A stretch of DNA of 47,597 nt, taken from positions 1 through 47,597 of the forward strand of contig ONBJ01000011.1 in the NCBI GenBank assembly GCA_900316025.1, written 5' to 3'. Position numbers and translations under genes: made by a program. The notes beneath the pieces are model-generated. The model was not told where the DNA came from and searched no databases. It was given only the letters and a program-made list of their open reading frames with translations. Positions 32,886 to 41,512 of the stretch are shown here, piece by piece (position 1 is the first letter of the stretch; every line of letters starts with the position of its first letter). This stretch comes from an uncultured Eubacteriales bacterium. Lineage in GTDB: Bacteria > Bacillota > Clostridia > Oscillospirales > Acutalibacteraceae.

Positions 32886-32990
32886 CAAAACTAGGGCATC
32901 TATAGTTTATTAACTTATTGAATATAAGTTTTTGTAAACACAAAACTGTCGGTGCGTCTGCTTTATAATGGGCAGACGCTTTTATTTTGA
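32886..32990 (+). promoter_or_regulatory. Candidate preQ1 riboswitch with terminator, upstream of the que operon
   Basis: Hairpin P1 is AAACTA (32888-32893)/TAGTTT (32903-32908) with loop GGGCATCTA. A second hairpin is AACTTAT (32912-32918)/ATAAGTT (32924-32930). An A-rich stretch (GTAAACACAAAAC) follows. GGTGC (32951-32955) can pair with GCATC in the P1 loop, giving an H-type pseudoknot. It runs straight into a terminator at 32954. Pseudoknot, A-rich strand and position before queD fit a preQ1 aptamer. Class III, known mainly from Ruminococcaceae, is my best guess, but I could not check its consensus. Confidence 0.6.
32954..32988 (+). terminator. Regulatory terminator before queD
   Basis: GCGTCTGC/GCAGACGC hairpin followed by TTTTATTTT, 16 nt before the queD ATG. 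Two nucleotides are shared with the putative pseudoknot strand. Confidence 0.85.
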
Positions 32991-33003
32991 GGGTGAGTAT
33001 ATA

Positions 33004-33432
33004 ATGTATAAATTAAAAACATCAGCATCATTCGACAGTGCACATTTTCTCAAAGGCTATAACGGAAAATGTGCAAATATTCACGGACACCGCTGGGTCA
33101 TTGAGGCTGAAATATACGGAGAAAAATTACAGTCTGAAGGCGAAAAAAGCGGAATGCTCATAGATTTCGGAGATTTCAAAAAAGCCGTCAAAGCCGTTGC
33201 GGACAGCTTTGACCACTCTCTGATAGTACAAAAGGGAACTCTCAGAGAAAATACAATGAAAGCTCTATGTGATGAACATTTCAGAATTATAGAGGTTGAC
33301 TTCCGGCCGACAGCCGAAAATTTTTCAAAATACTTTTATGAGATACTTAAAGAAAGAGAAAAACTTCAGATGTACAGTGTGACGGTATACGAAACACCTG
33401 ATAACTGTGCCTGTTACGAGGAGGAAATATAA
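33004..33432 (+). CDS. queD: 6-carboxytetrahydropterin synthase QueD
   Basis: Converts dihydroneopterin triphosphate to 6-carboxytetrahydropterin, the second step to preQ1. The zinc-binding histidines are in SFDSAHFL (H15) and NIHGHRW (H30, H32), with the catalytic Cys just before them in GKCANIHGH. The C-terminal VYETPDNCACYEEE carries the substrate-anchoring Glu. I start at ATG 33004 with GAGGGTGAG upstream, after the terminator; the in-frame upstream codon at 32968 lies inside the terminator. 142 residues. Confidence 0.94.
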   Translation: MYKLKTSASFDSAHFLKGYNGKCANIHGHRWVIEAEIYGEKLQSEGEKSGMLIDFGDFKKAVKAVADSFDHSLIVQKGTLRENTMKALCDEHFRIIEVDFRPTAENFSKYFYEILKEREKLQMYSVTVYETPDNCACYEEEI

Positions 33433-33434
33433 CA

Positions 33435-34094
33435 ATGCTTGATGTCGTTGAAAAATTTGTAAGTATAAACGGAGAAGCTGCTCATGCGGGAGAACTTTCA
33501 GCATTCATACGTTTTAAGGGCTGTAATCTTAACTGCTCATACTGCGATACAAAATGGGCAAACTGTAAGGATACGCAATCAATTCCTATGTCACCGCAGG
33601 AGCTTCTGGAATGGGTAATACAGCAAAAAGTTATAAACGTTACCCTTACAGGCGGAGAGCCTCTTTTGCAGAATGATATTGGAACTCTTATTGAGCTTCT
33701 CTCAGGTAAAGGACTCAGAGTTGAGATAGAAACAAATGGGAGCATACCTCTCGGTAAATTTGCAGAATTAAAGCACCGTCCAGTATTTACTATGGATTAT
33801 AAGCTTCCGTCAAGCGGTATGGAAAACTTTATGTGTACAGATAACTTTTATCTTCTGAAAAAAAGTGATACAGTCAAAATGGTAGCAGGAAGCAGTACCG
33901 ACCTGAAAAAAGCATTGTACATAATAAAGAAGTATTCGCTTTCCGACAGATGTCATATATACCTAAGCCCTGTTTTCGGAAACATAGAACCGTCAGAAAT
34001 GGTTGACTTTATGATAGTGCATAATCTCAATAAGGTAAGGTTACAGTTACAGCTTCATAAATTTATATGGGAGCCTGAAAGAAGAGGAGTGTAA
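33435..34094 (+). CDS. queE: 7-carboxy-7-deazaguanine synthase QueE (radical SAM)
   Basis: A radical SAM enzyme that contracts the pterin ring to 7-carboxy-7-deazaguanine. The [4Fe-4S] ligands are in CNLNCSYC (about 31-38, CxxxCxxC), and the SAM-binding motif is TGGEPLL. It starts [27 protein letters not shown], typical of QueE. 219 residues. The start is 2 nt after the queD stop. Confidence 0.95.
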   Translation: MLDVVEKFVSINGEAAHAGELSAFIRFKGCNLNCSYCDTKWANCKDTQSIPMSPQELLEWVIQQKVINVTLTGGEPLLQNDIGTLIELLSGKGLRVEIETNGSIPLGKFAELKHRPVFTMDYKLPSSGMENFMCTDNFYLLKKSDTVKMVAGSSTDLKKALYIIKKYSLSDRCHIYLSPVFGNIEPSEMVDFMIVHNLNKVRLQLQLHKFIWEPERRGV

Positions 34095-34104
34095 GTACAG
34101 ATTT

Positions 34105-34674
34105 ATGGACAGAAAAGCTATTGAGGAACATGTAAAGGGCATACTTGAGGCTATAGGAGAAAATCCCGAAAGAGAGGGTCTGAGAGAAACTCCGCAGAGA
34201 GTAGCGAGAATGCTCGAAGAAGTACTTGAGGGAACGGCTTATAGCAATCACGAAATTGCACAGATGTTCGGCAAAACCTTTGAGTACGAAAGCTATGCTG
34301 ACAGCGAAAATGCCGTAGTAATGAAAGATATTACAGTTTTCAGCTATTGTGAGCATCATATGGCACTTATGTATAATGTGAGGGTCAACGTAGCCTATAT
34401 TCCCAACGGAAAAGTTCTCGGTATGAGCAAAATTGTACGTATATGCGATATGGCGGCTAAAAGATTACAGCTTCAGGAAAAACTCGGAAAAGATATTGCT
34501 GAAATAATATCTGAAGCAGCAGGAACGGAAGATGTCGGAGTAGCAATAAGTGCCTGTCACAGTTGTATGACATCAAGAGGAATAAAAAATCCCAACGCAA
34601 AAACCATTACAACAACGTTTACAGGACAATTCCGTACCGATTCAAATCTTAAAGAACTTCTCAGATTTGAATAA
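34105..34674 (+). CDS. folE: GTP cyclohydrolase I
   Basis: Opens the GTP imidazole ring to give dihydroneopterin triphosphate, the entry to both folate and queuosine. The zinc site has CEHH (about 75-78) and the later Cys in [11 protein letters not shown] (about 146-156). [17 protein letters not shown] is the conserved N-terminal signature. 189 residues. Placement between queE and queC means it probably serves preQ1 synthesis; whether a separate folate copy exists cannot be seen here. Confidence 0.95.
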   Translation: MDRKAIEEHVKGILEAIGENPEREGLRETPQRVARMLEEVLEGTAYSNHEIAQMFGKTFEYESYADSENAVVMKDITVFSYCEHHMALMYNVRVNVAYIPNGKVLGMSKIVRICDMAAKRLQLQEKLGKDIAEIISEAAGTEDVGVAISACHSCMTSRGIKNPNAKTITTTFTGQFRTDSNLKELLRFE

Positions 34675-34704
34675 ACATATATATAAAGGAGAACTGTATA
34701 TTAT

Positions 34705-35391
34705 ATGAAAGCACTTGTATTGCTCAGCGGCGGTGTGGACAGTACAACCTGTCTTGCAGAAGCTGTAAATAAATACGGAAATGAAAATGTACTTGCACTG
34801 TCTGTAGCTTACGGACAAAAGCACGATAAAGAAATATCTTCTGCCGAAAATATAGCCGATTACTATGGTGTAAAACTTCTGAAACTCGATTTGGCAAAAA
34901 TATTTGAAAGCTCGGACTGTTCTCTTTTAAAGGGTTCAGAAAACGAAATTCCAAAGGAAAGCTATGCAGCTCAGCTTGAAAGTACTGACGGTTCGCCCGT
35001 ATCTACATATGTACCGTTCAGAAACGGCTTGTTTTTATCTGCGGCGGCAAGCATAGCACTTTCTCACGGCTGCGGCGAAATTTTCTACGGAGCACACAGC
35101 GATGATGCCGCCGGCAATGCCTATCCCGACTGCAGCAAGGAATTTAACGATGCAATAAATACTGCCATTTACATAGGCAGCGGAAATCAGCTTAAAGTAT
35201 CAGCTCCGTTTGTGGGAATGAAAAAAGCAGATGTCGTAAAAAGGGGACTTATCCTTAAAGTACCTTACGAACTTACCTGGAGCTGCTATGAAGGAAATGA
35301 AACTCCCTGCGGAATGTGCGGAACGTGCCGTGACAGAATTGCCGCATTCGAGGCAAACGGAGTAACCGACCCTCTTATGAAAGGAGAATAA
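34705..35391 (+). CDS. queC: 7-cyano-7-deazaguanine synthase QueC
   Basis: An ATP-dependent N-type PP-loop enzyme that turns 7-carboxy-7-deazaguanine plus ammonia into preQ0. The PP-loop is SGGVDSTT (about 8-15). The C-terminal zinc site uses Cys in [35 protein letters not shown] is a strong family motif. 228 residues. AAAGGAG lies before ATG. queF follows 2 nt after its stop. Confidence 0.96.
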   Translation: MKALVLLSGGVDSTTCLAEAVNKYGNENVLALSVAYGQKHDKEISSAENIADYYGVKLLKLDLAKIFESSDCSLLKGSENEIPKESYAAQLESTDGSPVSTYVPFRNGLFLSAAASIALSHGCGEIFYGAHSDDAAGNAYPDCSKEFNDAINTAIYIGSGNQLKVSAPFVGMKKADVVKRGLILKVPYELTWSCYEGNETPCGMCGTCRDRIAAFEANGVTDPLMKGE

Positions 35392-35393
35392 TC

Positions 35394-35891
35394 TTGAACG
35401 GAAGAACAGAAAGCGAAAAAGGAAGCATAACTCTTTTAGGCAAAAAAAATACCGTATACGGAAACAGCTATTCTCCTGAACTGCTTGAAGCATTTCCGAA
35501 TAAGCATACGGAAAACGATTATTTTGTAAAGTTCAACTGTCCCGAATTTACAAGCCTCTGCCCTATCACGGGACAGCCTGATTTCGCAACAATATATATA
35601 TCATACATTCCCGATAAGCTTATGGTTGAAAGCAAATCCTTGAAGCTGTATCTTTTCAGCTTCCGAAATCACGGAGATTTCCACGAGGACTGCATAAACA
35701 TAATTATGAAAGACCTCATAAAGCTTATGAACCCTAAATATATCGAAGTATGGGGAAAGTTCCTGCCCAGAGGCGGATTATCCATCGACCCCTACTGCAA
35801 TTACGGCAAACCTGATTCAAAGTGGGAAAATCTCGCCTGGGAAAGACTTGCACATCACGATATGAACCCCGAAACAGTGAATAACCGATAA
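35394..35891 (+). CDS. queF: NADPH-dependent preQ0 reductase QueF
   Basis: Reduces the nitrile of preQ0 to the aminomethyl of preQ1, the base inserted into tRNA. The active-site Cys is in [16 protein letters not shown] (about 62), and the tunnel-fold motif is [22 protein letters not shown]. The short 165-residue type I form is typical of Firmicutes. TTG start with AAGGAG upstream. Last gene of the operon. queA and tgt are not in the window. Confidence 0.95.
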   Translation: MNGRTESEKGSITLLGKKNTVYGNSYSPELLEAFPNKHTENDYFVKFNCPEFTSLCPITGQPDFATIYISYIPDKLMVESKSLKLYLFSFRNHGDFHEDCINIIMKDLIKLMNPKYIEVWGKFLPRGGLSIDPYCNYGKPDSKWENLAWERLAHHDMNPETVNNR

Positions 35892-35944
35892 AAACCTGTT
35901 TAATATTCTTTTTTGCATCAGAATACTGTAGTGTTCAAATTTTT

Positions 35945-35993
35945 AGTAAAATATTTTTGTATTTTACTTGACTAAAGGGTAAAAGTGTTTTAC
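35945..35993 (+). promoter_or_regulatory. Two GTAAAA/TTTTAC palindromes at the potABCD promoter
   Basis: AGTAAAA (35945-35951) with TTTTACT (35962-35968), 10-nt spacer, touches the -35 box. GTAAAA-GTG-TTTTAC (35979-35993) overlaps the -10 box. The shared half-site suggests one dimeric repressor, but no potR-type regulator gene is adjacent. Confidence 0.4.
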
Positions 35994-35996
35994 AAT
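35968..35996 (+). promoter_or_regulatory. Promoter of potABCD
   Basis: TTGACT, 17-nt spacer, TACAAT. Confidence 0.65.
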
Positions 35997-36089
35997 GAAA
36001 TCTGTTTTATAATGTATATTGACAAATGAATACCGTCTTTTTTGTTGATGATTAAGGCAATTTGTCTATATTTTACGGAGGTGCATAAA

Positions 36090-37520
36090 TTGAGTGAAAA
36101 TCCTGTGGTTTCTTTAAAAAATATTGAAGTGTCGTTTGACGGAGAGGTAATTCTCGACAAAATCAATCTCGATATCAGGGACAGGGAATTTATTACCCTG
36201 CTGGGCCCCAGCGGCTGCGGAAAAACCACTACTCTGCGAATTATAGGAGGTTTTCTTGAGCCTGACAGCGGAGAGTTGTATTTCGACGGTGAGCTTATAA
36301 ACAACCTGCCGCCCAACAAACGAAATGTAAATACTGTTTTTCAGAAATATGCGTTATTTCCACATCTTAACGTTTATGAAAATATCGCTTTCGGGCTTAA
36401 ACTCAAGAAAAAATCAAAGGAAGAAATTGACAAAACCGTCAAAAAAATGCTAGCGGTAGTCGATTTGAAAGGCTACGAAAAGCGTCCTGTATCAAAGCTT
36501 TCAGGCGGTCAGCAGCAGAGAGTTGCCATAGCAAGAGCGTTGGTATGCGACCCTAAGGTTCTTCTTCTTGATGAGCCGCTCGGTGCTTTGGATTTAAAAC
36601 TGAGAAAAGATATGCAGATTGAACTTAAACAGCTTCAGAACCAGCTCAAAACCACCTTCGTGTTCGTAACGCACGACCAGGAGGAGGCTCTCACAATGTC
36701 GGACAGGGTTGTTGTTATGAACAACGGCAAAATCGAGCAGATTGGTACTCCGACCGATATTTACAATGAGCCTGCAAATGCCTTTGTAGCCGATTTTATC
36801 GGAGAAGCCAATATACTCAACGGTATTATGAAAGAGGACTGCACCGTGATTTTACAGGGCAGGGAAATAAAATGTATCGATACAGGTTTTGAAAGCTATC
36901 AGCCTGTAGACGTTGTTATCCGACCCGAAGATATAGAAATAGTAAGTCCCGAAAAAGGACTTCTTACAGGTACTGTTACAAGCGTTGTTTTCAAGGGCGT
37001 ACACTATGAAATGGAGGTTGACTGTGAGGGCTGTCTGTGGATTATTCACAGCACCGACTGCGAACCCGTAAATACTAAAATCGGTATGAGCTTTACTCCC
37101 GAAAACATTCATATAATGAAAAAGCTCTTCCCTACCGAAAACAATATATTTACGGCTGAGGTCACTTCAAGCGACCCTGAAAATAATTCTATGGAAATTG
37201 AAATCGAGGGCAAAACCCTCGAAGTGAACGGTCACTGCTACTCTGAGGGTGCTGTTGTTGAAATAACCCTCCCTCCTTCGGGAATTTATATTGCAGGTGA
37301 CGGTAACGGACAGCTTGAAGCTTATATCGAATCCGTCATATATAAGGGTGAGTACAACGAAATTATTATGGAAACAGAAAATCATAAGTGGCTTATGACA
37401 AGTACTCAGGACGAACAGGTTGCAACTACCGCTCCGATATGCTTCAATTTTGAGAATGCTCATTTCTCGGAATACTGCGGCACAAAGCCTTCATCATCTG
37501 ACGGAGGTGATAAGGCGTGA
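36090..37520 (+). CDS. potA: Spermidine/putrescine ABC transporter ATPase PotA
   Basis: The ATPase of the polyamine importer. Walker [10 protein letters not shown]-loop [20 protein letters not shown], signature LSGGQQQR, Walker [14 protein letters not shown]-loop VTHDQEE. I start at TTG 36090 ([11 protein letters not shown]) with GGAGGTG upstream. The C-terminal part is longer than the usual ~370 residues: after TOBE_2 (about 265-345) there is a further beta-rich TOBE-like segment to residue 476. The end overlaps potB by 4 nt. First gene of potABCD. Confidence 0.94.
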   Translation: MSENPVVSLKNIEVSFDGEVILDKINLDIRDREFITLLGPSGCGKTTTLRIIGGFLEPDSGELYFDGELINNLPPNKRNVNTVFQKYALFPHLNVYENIAFGLKLKKKSKEEIDKTVKKMLAVVDLKGYEKRPVSKLSGGQQQRVAIARALVCDPKVLLLDEPLGALDLKLRKDMQIELKQLQNQLKTTFVFVTHDQEEALTMSDRVVVMNNGKIEQIGTPTDIYNEPANAFVADFIGEANILNGIMKEDCTVILQGREIKCIDTGFESYQPVDVVIRPEDIEIVSPEKGLLTGTVTSVVFKGVHYEMEVDCEGCLWIIHSTDCEPVNTKIGMSFTPENIHIMKKLFPTENNIFTAEVTSSDPENNSMEIEIEGKTLEVNGHCYSEGAVVEITLPPSGIYIAGDGNGQLEAYIESVIYKGEYNEIIMETENHKWLMTSTQDEQVATTAPICFNFENAHFSEYCGTKPSSSDGGDKA

Positions 37521-38311
37521 AATCAAAAGCTCCTGCAATACCTTATCTTATATGGATGCTGTTTTTTACTGTTGTACCTCTTGTTATGGTCGTGTACTAC
37601 GCATTCACCGACAAAAGCGGTGCATTTACGCTTAATTCATTCGTGGACAGCCTTTTTTATACCGATGTCTTTATACGCTCGCTGTGGATTGCACTCATAT
37701 CTACAGTTATCTGCCTTGTCATAGCATATCCTTTAAGCTACATAATGTCACGCTCCAGCGGAAGAGCAAGAACGGCAATAACTATGATGATTATGCTCCC
37801 TATGTGGATGAACTTCATACTCAGAATATACGCATGGGTTCTGCTGCTGCAAAATGACGGTCTTGTTGATACAGCCGTAAAAATATTCGGTCTTGATATT
37901 CCGCTTATGGGAAACGCTGGCTCAGTTGTACTCGGTATGGTATATAACTATCTTCCTTTTATGGTGCTTCCTCTGCACGCCGTTATGCTTAAAATAGATG
38001 ACAGCCTGATTGAAGCCGCAAAAGATTTAGGTGCAGGTAAATTCAACGTATTCAGAAAGGTTGTCTTTCCTCTCAGTGTATCCGGAATTATAAGCGGCTT
38101 TACTATGGTTTTTGTTCCCACCGCAAGTACATTCCTTGTAGCTCAGTATTTAGGCGGTACGGGCGACAAAATGATTGGTGACGTTATAGAAAATATCTTC
38201 CAGAGAGATAAAAACGTCGGTTCTGCTATTTCGCTTGCCCTTATGGTTATTATTCTTATCCTTGTGGTAATTATGAACAAGTTCGGTGACGAGGAGGCGG
38301 CTGTAGCTTGA
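37517..38311 (+). CDS. potB: Spermidine/putrescine ABC transporter permease PotB
   Basis: One of two inner-membrane permeases of the polyamine importer, about six transmembrane helices. The EAA-type coupling motif [23 protein letters not shown] (about 172-194) docks onto PotA. GTG start within the potA stop overlap, so translation is coupled. 264 residues. Confidence 0.93.
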   Translation: MKSKAPAIPYLIWMLFFTVVPLVMVVYYAFTDKSGAFTLNSFVDSLFYTDVFIRSLWIALISTVICLVIAYPLSYIMSRSSGRARTAITMMIMLPMWMNFILRIYAWVLLLQNDGLVDTAVKIFGLDIPLMGNAGSVVLGMVYNYLPFMVLPLHAVMLKIDDSLIEAAKDLGAGKFNVFRKVVFPLSVSGIISGFTMVFVPTASTFLVAQYLGGTGDKMIGDVIENIFQRDKNVGSAISLALMVIILILVVIMNKFGDEEAAVA

Positions 38312-39114
38312 AAAAAAAGAGAAAAATCGCTTCGGGAATTTATATTGCACTGGTTATGCTTTTCCTCTACCTCCCTATTGCCGTTCTTATTCTCTATTCT
38401 TTCAACAACGGCAAAACCTCCGTATGGAAGGGCTTTACCTTAAAATGGTACTATGAACTTTTCAACAACAGTGCCATTATGACCTCACTTTACAATACCG
38501 TTATTGTTGCTGTAATAGCTTCGATAGTTTCCACTGTTCTGGGAACTTTAGCCGCTGTCGGCATTTATAATATGAAAAAAACTGTCCGTACAGTAGTTAC
38601 CAACGTTTCAAACGTTCCTATTATAAATCCCGAAATAGTTACAGGTGTATCATTTATGCTTCTGTTTACATTTCTTGGTAATATTTTCAACTTTGAAATG
38701 GGCTTCTGGACAGTCCTTATCGCTCATATAAGCTTCTGTACACCGTATGTGGTTCTGAATGTTATGCCTAAGCTCAGACAGATGGACTACAGTATATATG
38801 AAGCCGCTCTCGACCTCGGCTGCAATCAGCGGCAGGCTTTTATGAAAACTGTTGTGCCTGAAATTATGCCCGGAGTTGTTTCAGGTCTGCTTATGTCTTT
38901 CACATACTCTCTTGATGACTTCGTAATTACATATTTTACCAGAGGTGCAAGATTTCAGACACTTCCCATTCAGATTTACACTATGCTGAGAAGAAGAATT
39001 TCGCCTACTATAAACGCATTGTCTACCCTGCTTTTTGTTGTTACGATAACTATACTCATAATCGTTAATGTCCGTGAGTACAGAGCCGAAAAAGCAAGGG
39101 CTGCAAACTCATAA
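38308..39114 (+). CDS. potC: Spermidine/putrescine ABC transporter permease PotC
   Basis: The second permease. It begins with a basic [32 protein letters not shown] helix and carries the EAA motif YEAALDLGCNQRQAFMKTVVPEIMPG (about 172-197) with TYSLDDFVITYF after it. TTG start overlapping the potB stop by 4 nt. 268 residues. It is followed by family 2 copy C before potD. Confidence 0.93.
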   Translation: MKKKRKIASGIYIALVMLFLYLPIAVLILYSFNNGKTSVWKGFTLKWYYELFNNSAIMTSLYNTVIVAVIASIVSTVLGTLAAVGIYNMKKTVRTVVTNVSNVPIINPEIVTGVSFMLLFTFLGNIFNFEMGFWTVLIAHISFCTPYVVLNVMPKLRQMDYSIYEAALDLGCNQRQAFMKTVVPEIMPGVVSGLLMSFTYSLDDFVITYFTRGARFQTLPIQIYTMLRRRISPTINALSTLLFVVTITILIIVNVREYRAEKARAANS

Positions 39115-39126
39115 ATATAATTAATT

Positions 39127-39222
39127 CCTAAAAACATAAAGTTTAGGTCAAGCCTTTTTAAAGGCTTGCGGTTTCCAAAGGCGGAGCCTTTGGTCAGGAT
39201 TTTTAAGGGTGAAACCCTTAAA
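39127..39222. repeat. Family 2 multi-hairpin element, copy C
   Basis: CCTAAA/TTTAGG, CAAGCCTTT/AAAGGCTTG, CCAAAGGC/GCCTTTGG (loop GGA) and TTTAAGGGT/ACCCTTAAA (loop GAA). It fills the potC-potD gap and ends just before the potD ribosome site AAGGAG, so it could tune potD expression relative to potABC. Confidence 0.9.
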
Positions 39223-39242
39223 CAGAAAAGGAGATATGAAAA

Positions 39243-40334
39243 TTGAAAAAAATACTAAGCTTGATTATGTCTGCACTTGTTATAAGCTCGGCAGCCTTTA
39301 TGGTTACAGGCTGTAATTCGGAAAACGGCGGCGGAAACGGCAACAACACGGAAAAACAGGAAATAAACGTTTTCAACTGGGGCGAATATATTTCAAACGG
39401 TGAGGACGGTACTCTCGATACCATAAAATCATTTGAGGAAAAATATAACGTCAAGGTCAACTATACAAACTATGAATCCAACGAGGAAATGTATAACCTC
39501 ATAAAAGAAAGTAATTCCTCCTACGATGTTATAATTCCCTCTGACTATATGGTCGCAAAGCTAATTGAAGAAGATATGCTTGAAAAAATTGATTTCAGCA
39601 ATATTCCCAACTATGACAACGTTATGGAAAAATATAAAAAGAACGATTTCGACCCCAACGGTGAATATTCCGTTCCTTACTCCTGGGGTGTGGTCGCTCT
39701 TGCTTACAACAAAACTATGGTTAAAGAAAAACCCGACAGCTTCAGCGTTCTTTGGGACAAGCAGTACAGCGGAAATATCCTTATGTTCGATAATTCGAGA
39801 GATGCTATGGCTATAGCTATGCGTCTTAAAGGCATAACTCCCACAAAAATTACAAAGGACGATATAGATATAGCTTCGGCTTATCTTAAAGAACAAAGAC
39901 CTCTGCTCAAAAAGTACGTTATGGATCAAGTGTTCACAGAGATGGAGGGAAATCAGTCTGCACTCGCTCCCTACTATGCCGGCGATATAGCTACTATGAT
40001 GGAGAATAACGAAGACCTTGACTACGTTCTCCCCAAAGAAGGCTCAAACCTCTTTATAGACTCTATGTGTATTCCAAAAACAACGAAAAACAAGGCTCTT
40101 GCTGAAAAGTTCATAAATTATATGCTCGAACCCGAAGTTGCCAAGGCTAACGCTGAATACCTCGGATATTCCACTCCCAATCAGGCTGCTTATGACCTGC
40201 TTGATGACGATATTAAAAACAATAAGCTTATCTATCCCGATGAGGCTTATCTTAAAAAATGCTATACTTTCTCAAATCTTCCTACAGATGTTTATAACTA
40301 TATGCAGGACGAATTTCTGAAAGCCAAGGTATAA
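39243..40334 (+). CDS. potD: Spermidine/putrescine-binding lipoprotein PotD
   Basis: The extracellular substrate-binding protein of the polyamine importer. The lipoprotein signal ends at VTGC (about Cys24). INVFNWGEYISNGEDGTLDTIKSFEEKYNVKVNYTNYESNEEM is the PotD/PotF signature, and YDVIIPSDYMVAKLIEE and NRSA-like SVPYSWGVVALAYNK follow. TTG start with AAAGGAG upstream. 363 residues. It closes the operon; a strong terminator follows. Confidence 0.95.
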   Translation: MKKILSLIMSALVISSAAFMVTGCNSENGGGNGNNTEKQEINVFNWGEYISNGEDGTLDTIKSFEEKYNVKVNYTNYESNEEMYNLIKESNSSYDVIIPSDYMVAKLIEEDMLEKIDFSNIPNYDNVMEKYKKNDFDPNGEYSVPYSWGVVALAYNKTMVKEKPDSFSVLWDKQYSGNILMFDNSRDAMAIAMRLKGITPTKITKDDIDIASAYLKEQRPLLKKYVMDQVFTEMEGNQSALAPYYAGDIATMMENNEDLDYVLPKEGSNLFIDSMCIPKTTKNKALAEKFINYMLEPEVAKANAEYLGYSTPNQAAYDLLDDDIKNNKLIYPDEAYLKKCYTFSNLPTDVYNYMQDEFLKAKV

Positions 40335-40344
40335 TGAAATATTA

Positions 40345-40396
40345 AACCCACAGTCAGATCCATTTTTGTTTGAATCTGACGGTGGGTTATTTTTTT
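40345..40396 (+). terminator. Intrinsic terminator of potABCD
   Basis: AACCCACAGTCAGAT and ATCTGACGGTGGGTT form a long stem, followed by ATTTTTTT. It lies between the convergent potD and gpr genes, whose stop is at 40399. Confidence 0.9.
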
Positions 40397-40398
40397 GT

Positions 40399-41268
40399 TC
40401 AGCCTGCAATTTCAGCAAGCTCTGTTAAACTGTAGCCCTCGTGCAGAGCCATATTGACAGCCATTCCGATAAATTTTGAGCTTTTTTCTATTAAAGTATC
40501 TATTTCCCTAGGTGTGACAAACATATCTTTCTTTCCTGTAAAATCCTTAATATCCGTTTTTTTATCCCCTATAATATCGTATACAAGAGTATACGCATTT
40601 ACTACTGTCGGCACTCCTATAGCTATAACAGGTATTCCCAGAAATTTTTCCTTAATCTCAATACGCCTGTTCCCTATTCCTGCACCCGGAGATATTCCCG
40701 TATCTGAAATTTGCAGAGTATTTCCCAGTCTTTCCGTTCGTCTTGATGCAAGTGCATCTATCACTATGACGGCGGACGGCTTTATTTTTTGTACCGTACT
40801 TAAAATAAGCTCGCCTGCTTCTATTCCCGTCTGCCCAAGAACTCCCGGAGCTATTACTGCTACGCTTCTTAATCCATTAAAACCTGAAATATCCGATATT
40901 TCACTTTTTATGTGCCTCGTAGCAATTATATATCTTGTACTCTGAGGGCCGAGTGCGTCAGGTGTTATTCTGTAATTTCCAAGCCCTGCTACAAGTACCG
41001 TTCCATTCTCAGGCAGAAGCTCCCTGATATACCTGCCTATAATTTTTATCTTGCAGCCGTTATCCGAAAATATATCAGGTATAGATAAAAACTCTGCCGT
41101 AATGTATGTTCCCTTATCTTTTCCGAAAATTTCGGCAGCCTTTTCCGTTATTATGTTTATTCTGGTAATGTGCATTCCGTCACAGGACTTTTCTGTAACT
41201 TCTGTTCCGTCCATACTGTTACCTGCAAATTCCTGTACTTCCAGTGCCAAATCCGTATTTATATTCAT
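40399..41268 (-). CDS. gpr: Germination protease Gpr
   Basis: An aspartic-type endoprotease that degrades small acid-soluble DNA-binding proteins when spores germinate. It begins NINTDLALEVQEF, matching the pro-region and start of GPR, and shows VLVAGLGNYRITPDALGP, PGVLGQTGIEAGE, VIVIDALASRR and TDTGISPGAGIGNRR. 289 residues, the shorter clostridial size. GGGAGTGA lies before ATG. It suggests that the organism or its recent ancestor sporulates. A sigma-F/G-like promoter is at 41294..41322. Confidence 0.92.
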   Translation of the reverse strand: MNINTDLALEVQEFAGNSMDGTEVTEKSCDGMHITRINIITEKAAEIFGKDKGTYITAEFLSIPDIFSDNGCKIKIIGRYIRELLPENGTVLVAGLGNYRITPDALGPQSTRYIIATRHIKSEISDISGFNGLRSVAVIAPGVLGQTGIEAGELILSTVQKIKPSAVIVIDALASRRTERLGNTLQISDTGISPGAGIGNRRIEIKEKFLGIPVIAIGVPTVVNAYTLVYDIIGDKKTDIKDFTGKKDMFVTPREIDTLIEKSSKFIGMAVNMALHEGYSLTELAEIAG

Positions 41269-41293
41269 ACCGAAATCACTCCCTTATTATCAG

Positions 41294-41322
41294 ATTCTTT
41301 CCCGTTCGTATTTTAATAATAC
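41294..41322 (-). promoter_or_regulatory. Candidate sigma-F/sigma-G promoter of gpr
   Basis: GTATT (41322..41318), 15-nt spacer, GGAAAGAAT (41302..41294). The latter fits the forespore -10 pattern GGNNANANT. Confidence 0.4.
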
Positions 41323-41402
41323 AAAAATTTAATGTCTGACAAAAAATAAAAGCGTTATACTTAAACAACGCTTTTACAAAATTATTAAAAACAGCAGTTA
41401 TT

Positions 41403-41499
41403 TGCGATTGCAGCCGTAAAAAGCTTTCGCTTTTTACAACTTCAAGGCAAAGCCTTGAAGTTCACGGACGGCTTATGCCGTCCGTGGGCTGCAATCGCA
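41403..41499. repeat. Family 1 four-way-junction element, copy 7
   Basis: Outer arm TGCGATTGCAGCC/GGCTGCAATCGCA (13 bp). Hairpin 1 GTAAAAAGC/GCTTTTTAC (loop TTTC), hairpin 2 AACTTCAAGGC/GCCTTGAAGTT (loop AAA), hairpin 3 CACGGACGGC/GCCGTCCGTG (loop TTAT). No TGAGYG flank. It lies 14 nt after the RND exporter stop. Confidence 0.93.
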
Positions 41500-41512
41500 T
41501 ATGGTTTGTGCA

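Noticed and set aside
32886..34105. Tetrahydrofolate riboswitch because of folE in the operon
   Set aside because: The leader does not match the THF aptamer pattern, and folE is the third gene of a queuosine operon.
34105..34674. folE as evidence of a folate biosynthesis cluster
   Set aside because: No folB, folK or folP lies nearby; the flanking genes are all queuosine-precursor genes.
7889..41499. Family 1 elements as tRNA genes or Y RNAs because of the cloverleaf shape
   Set aside because: They lack the conserved T-arm and anticodon-arm sequences and a CCA-ready acceptor stem, the loops are only 2-4 nt, and the outer arm is palindrome-like. Only the general shape agrees.
7889..41499. Family 1 elements as ordinary intrinsic terminators
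   Set aside because: None of the seven has a U-tract after the right arm. Only copy 1 has T7, and this follows a separate enclosing stem.
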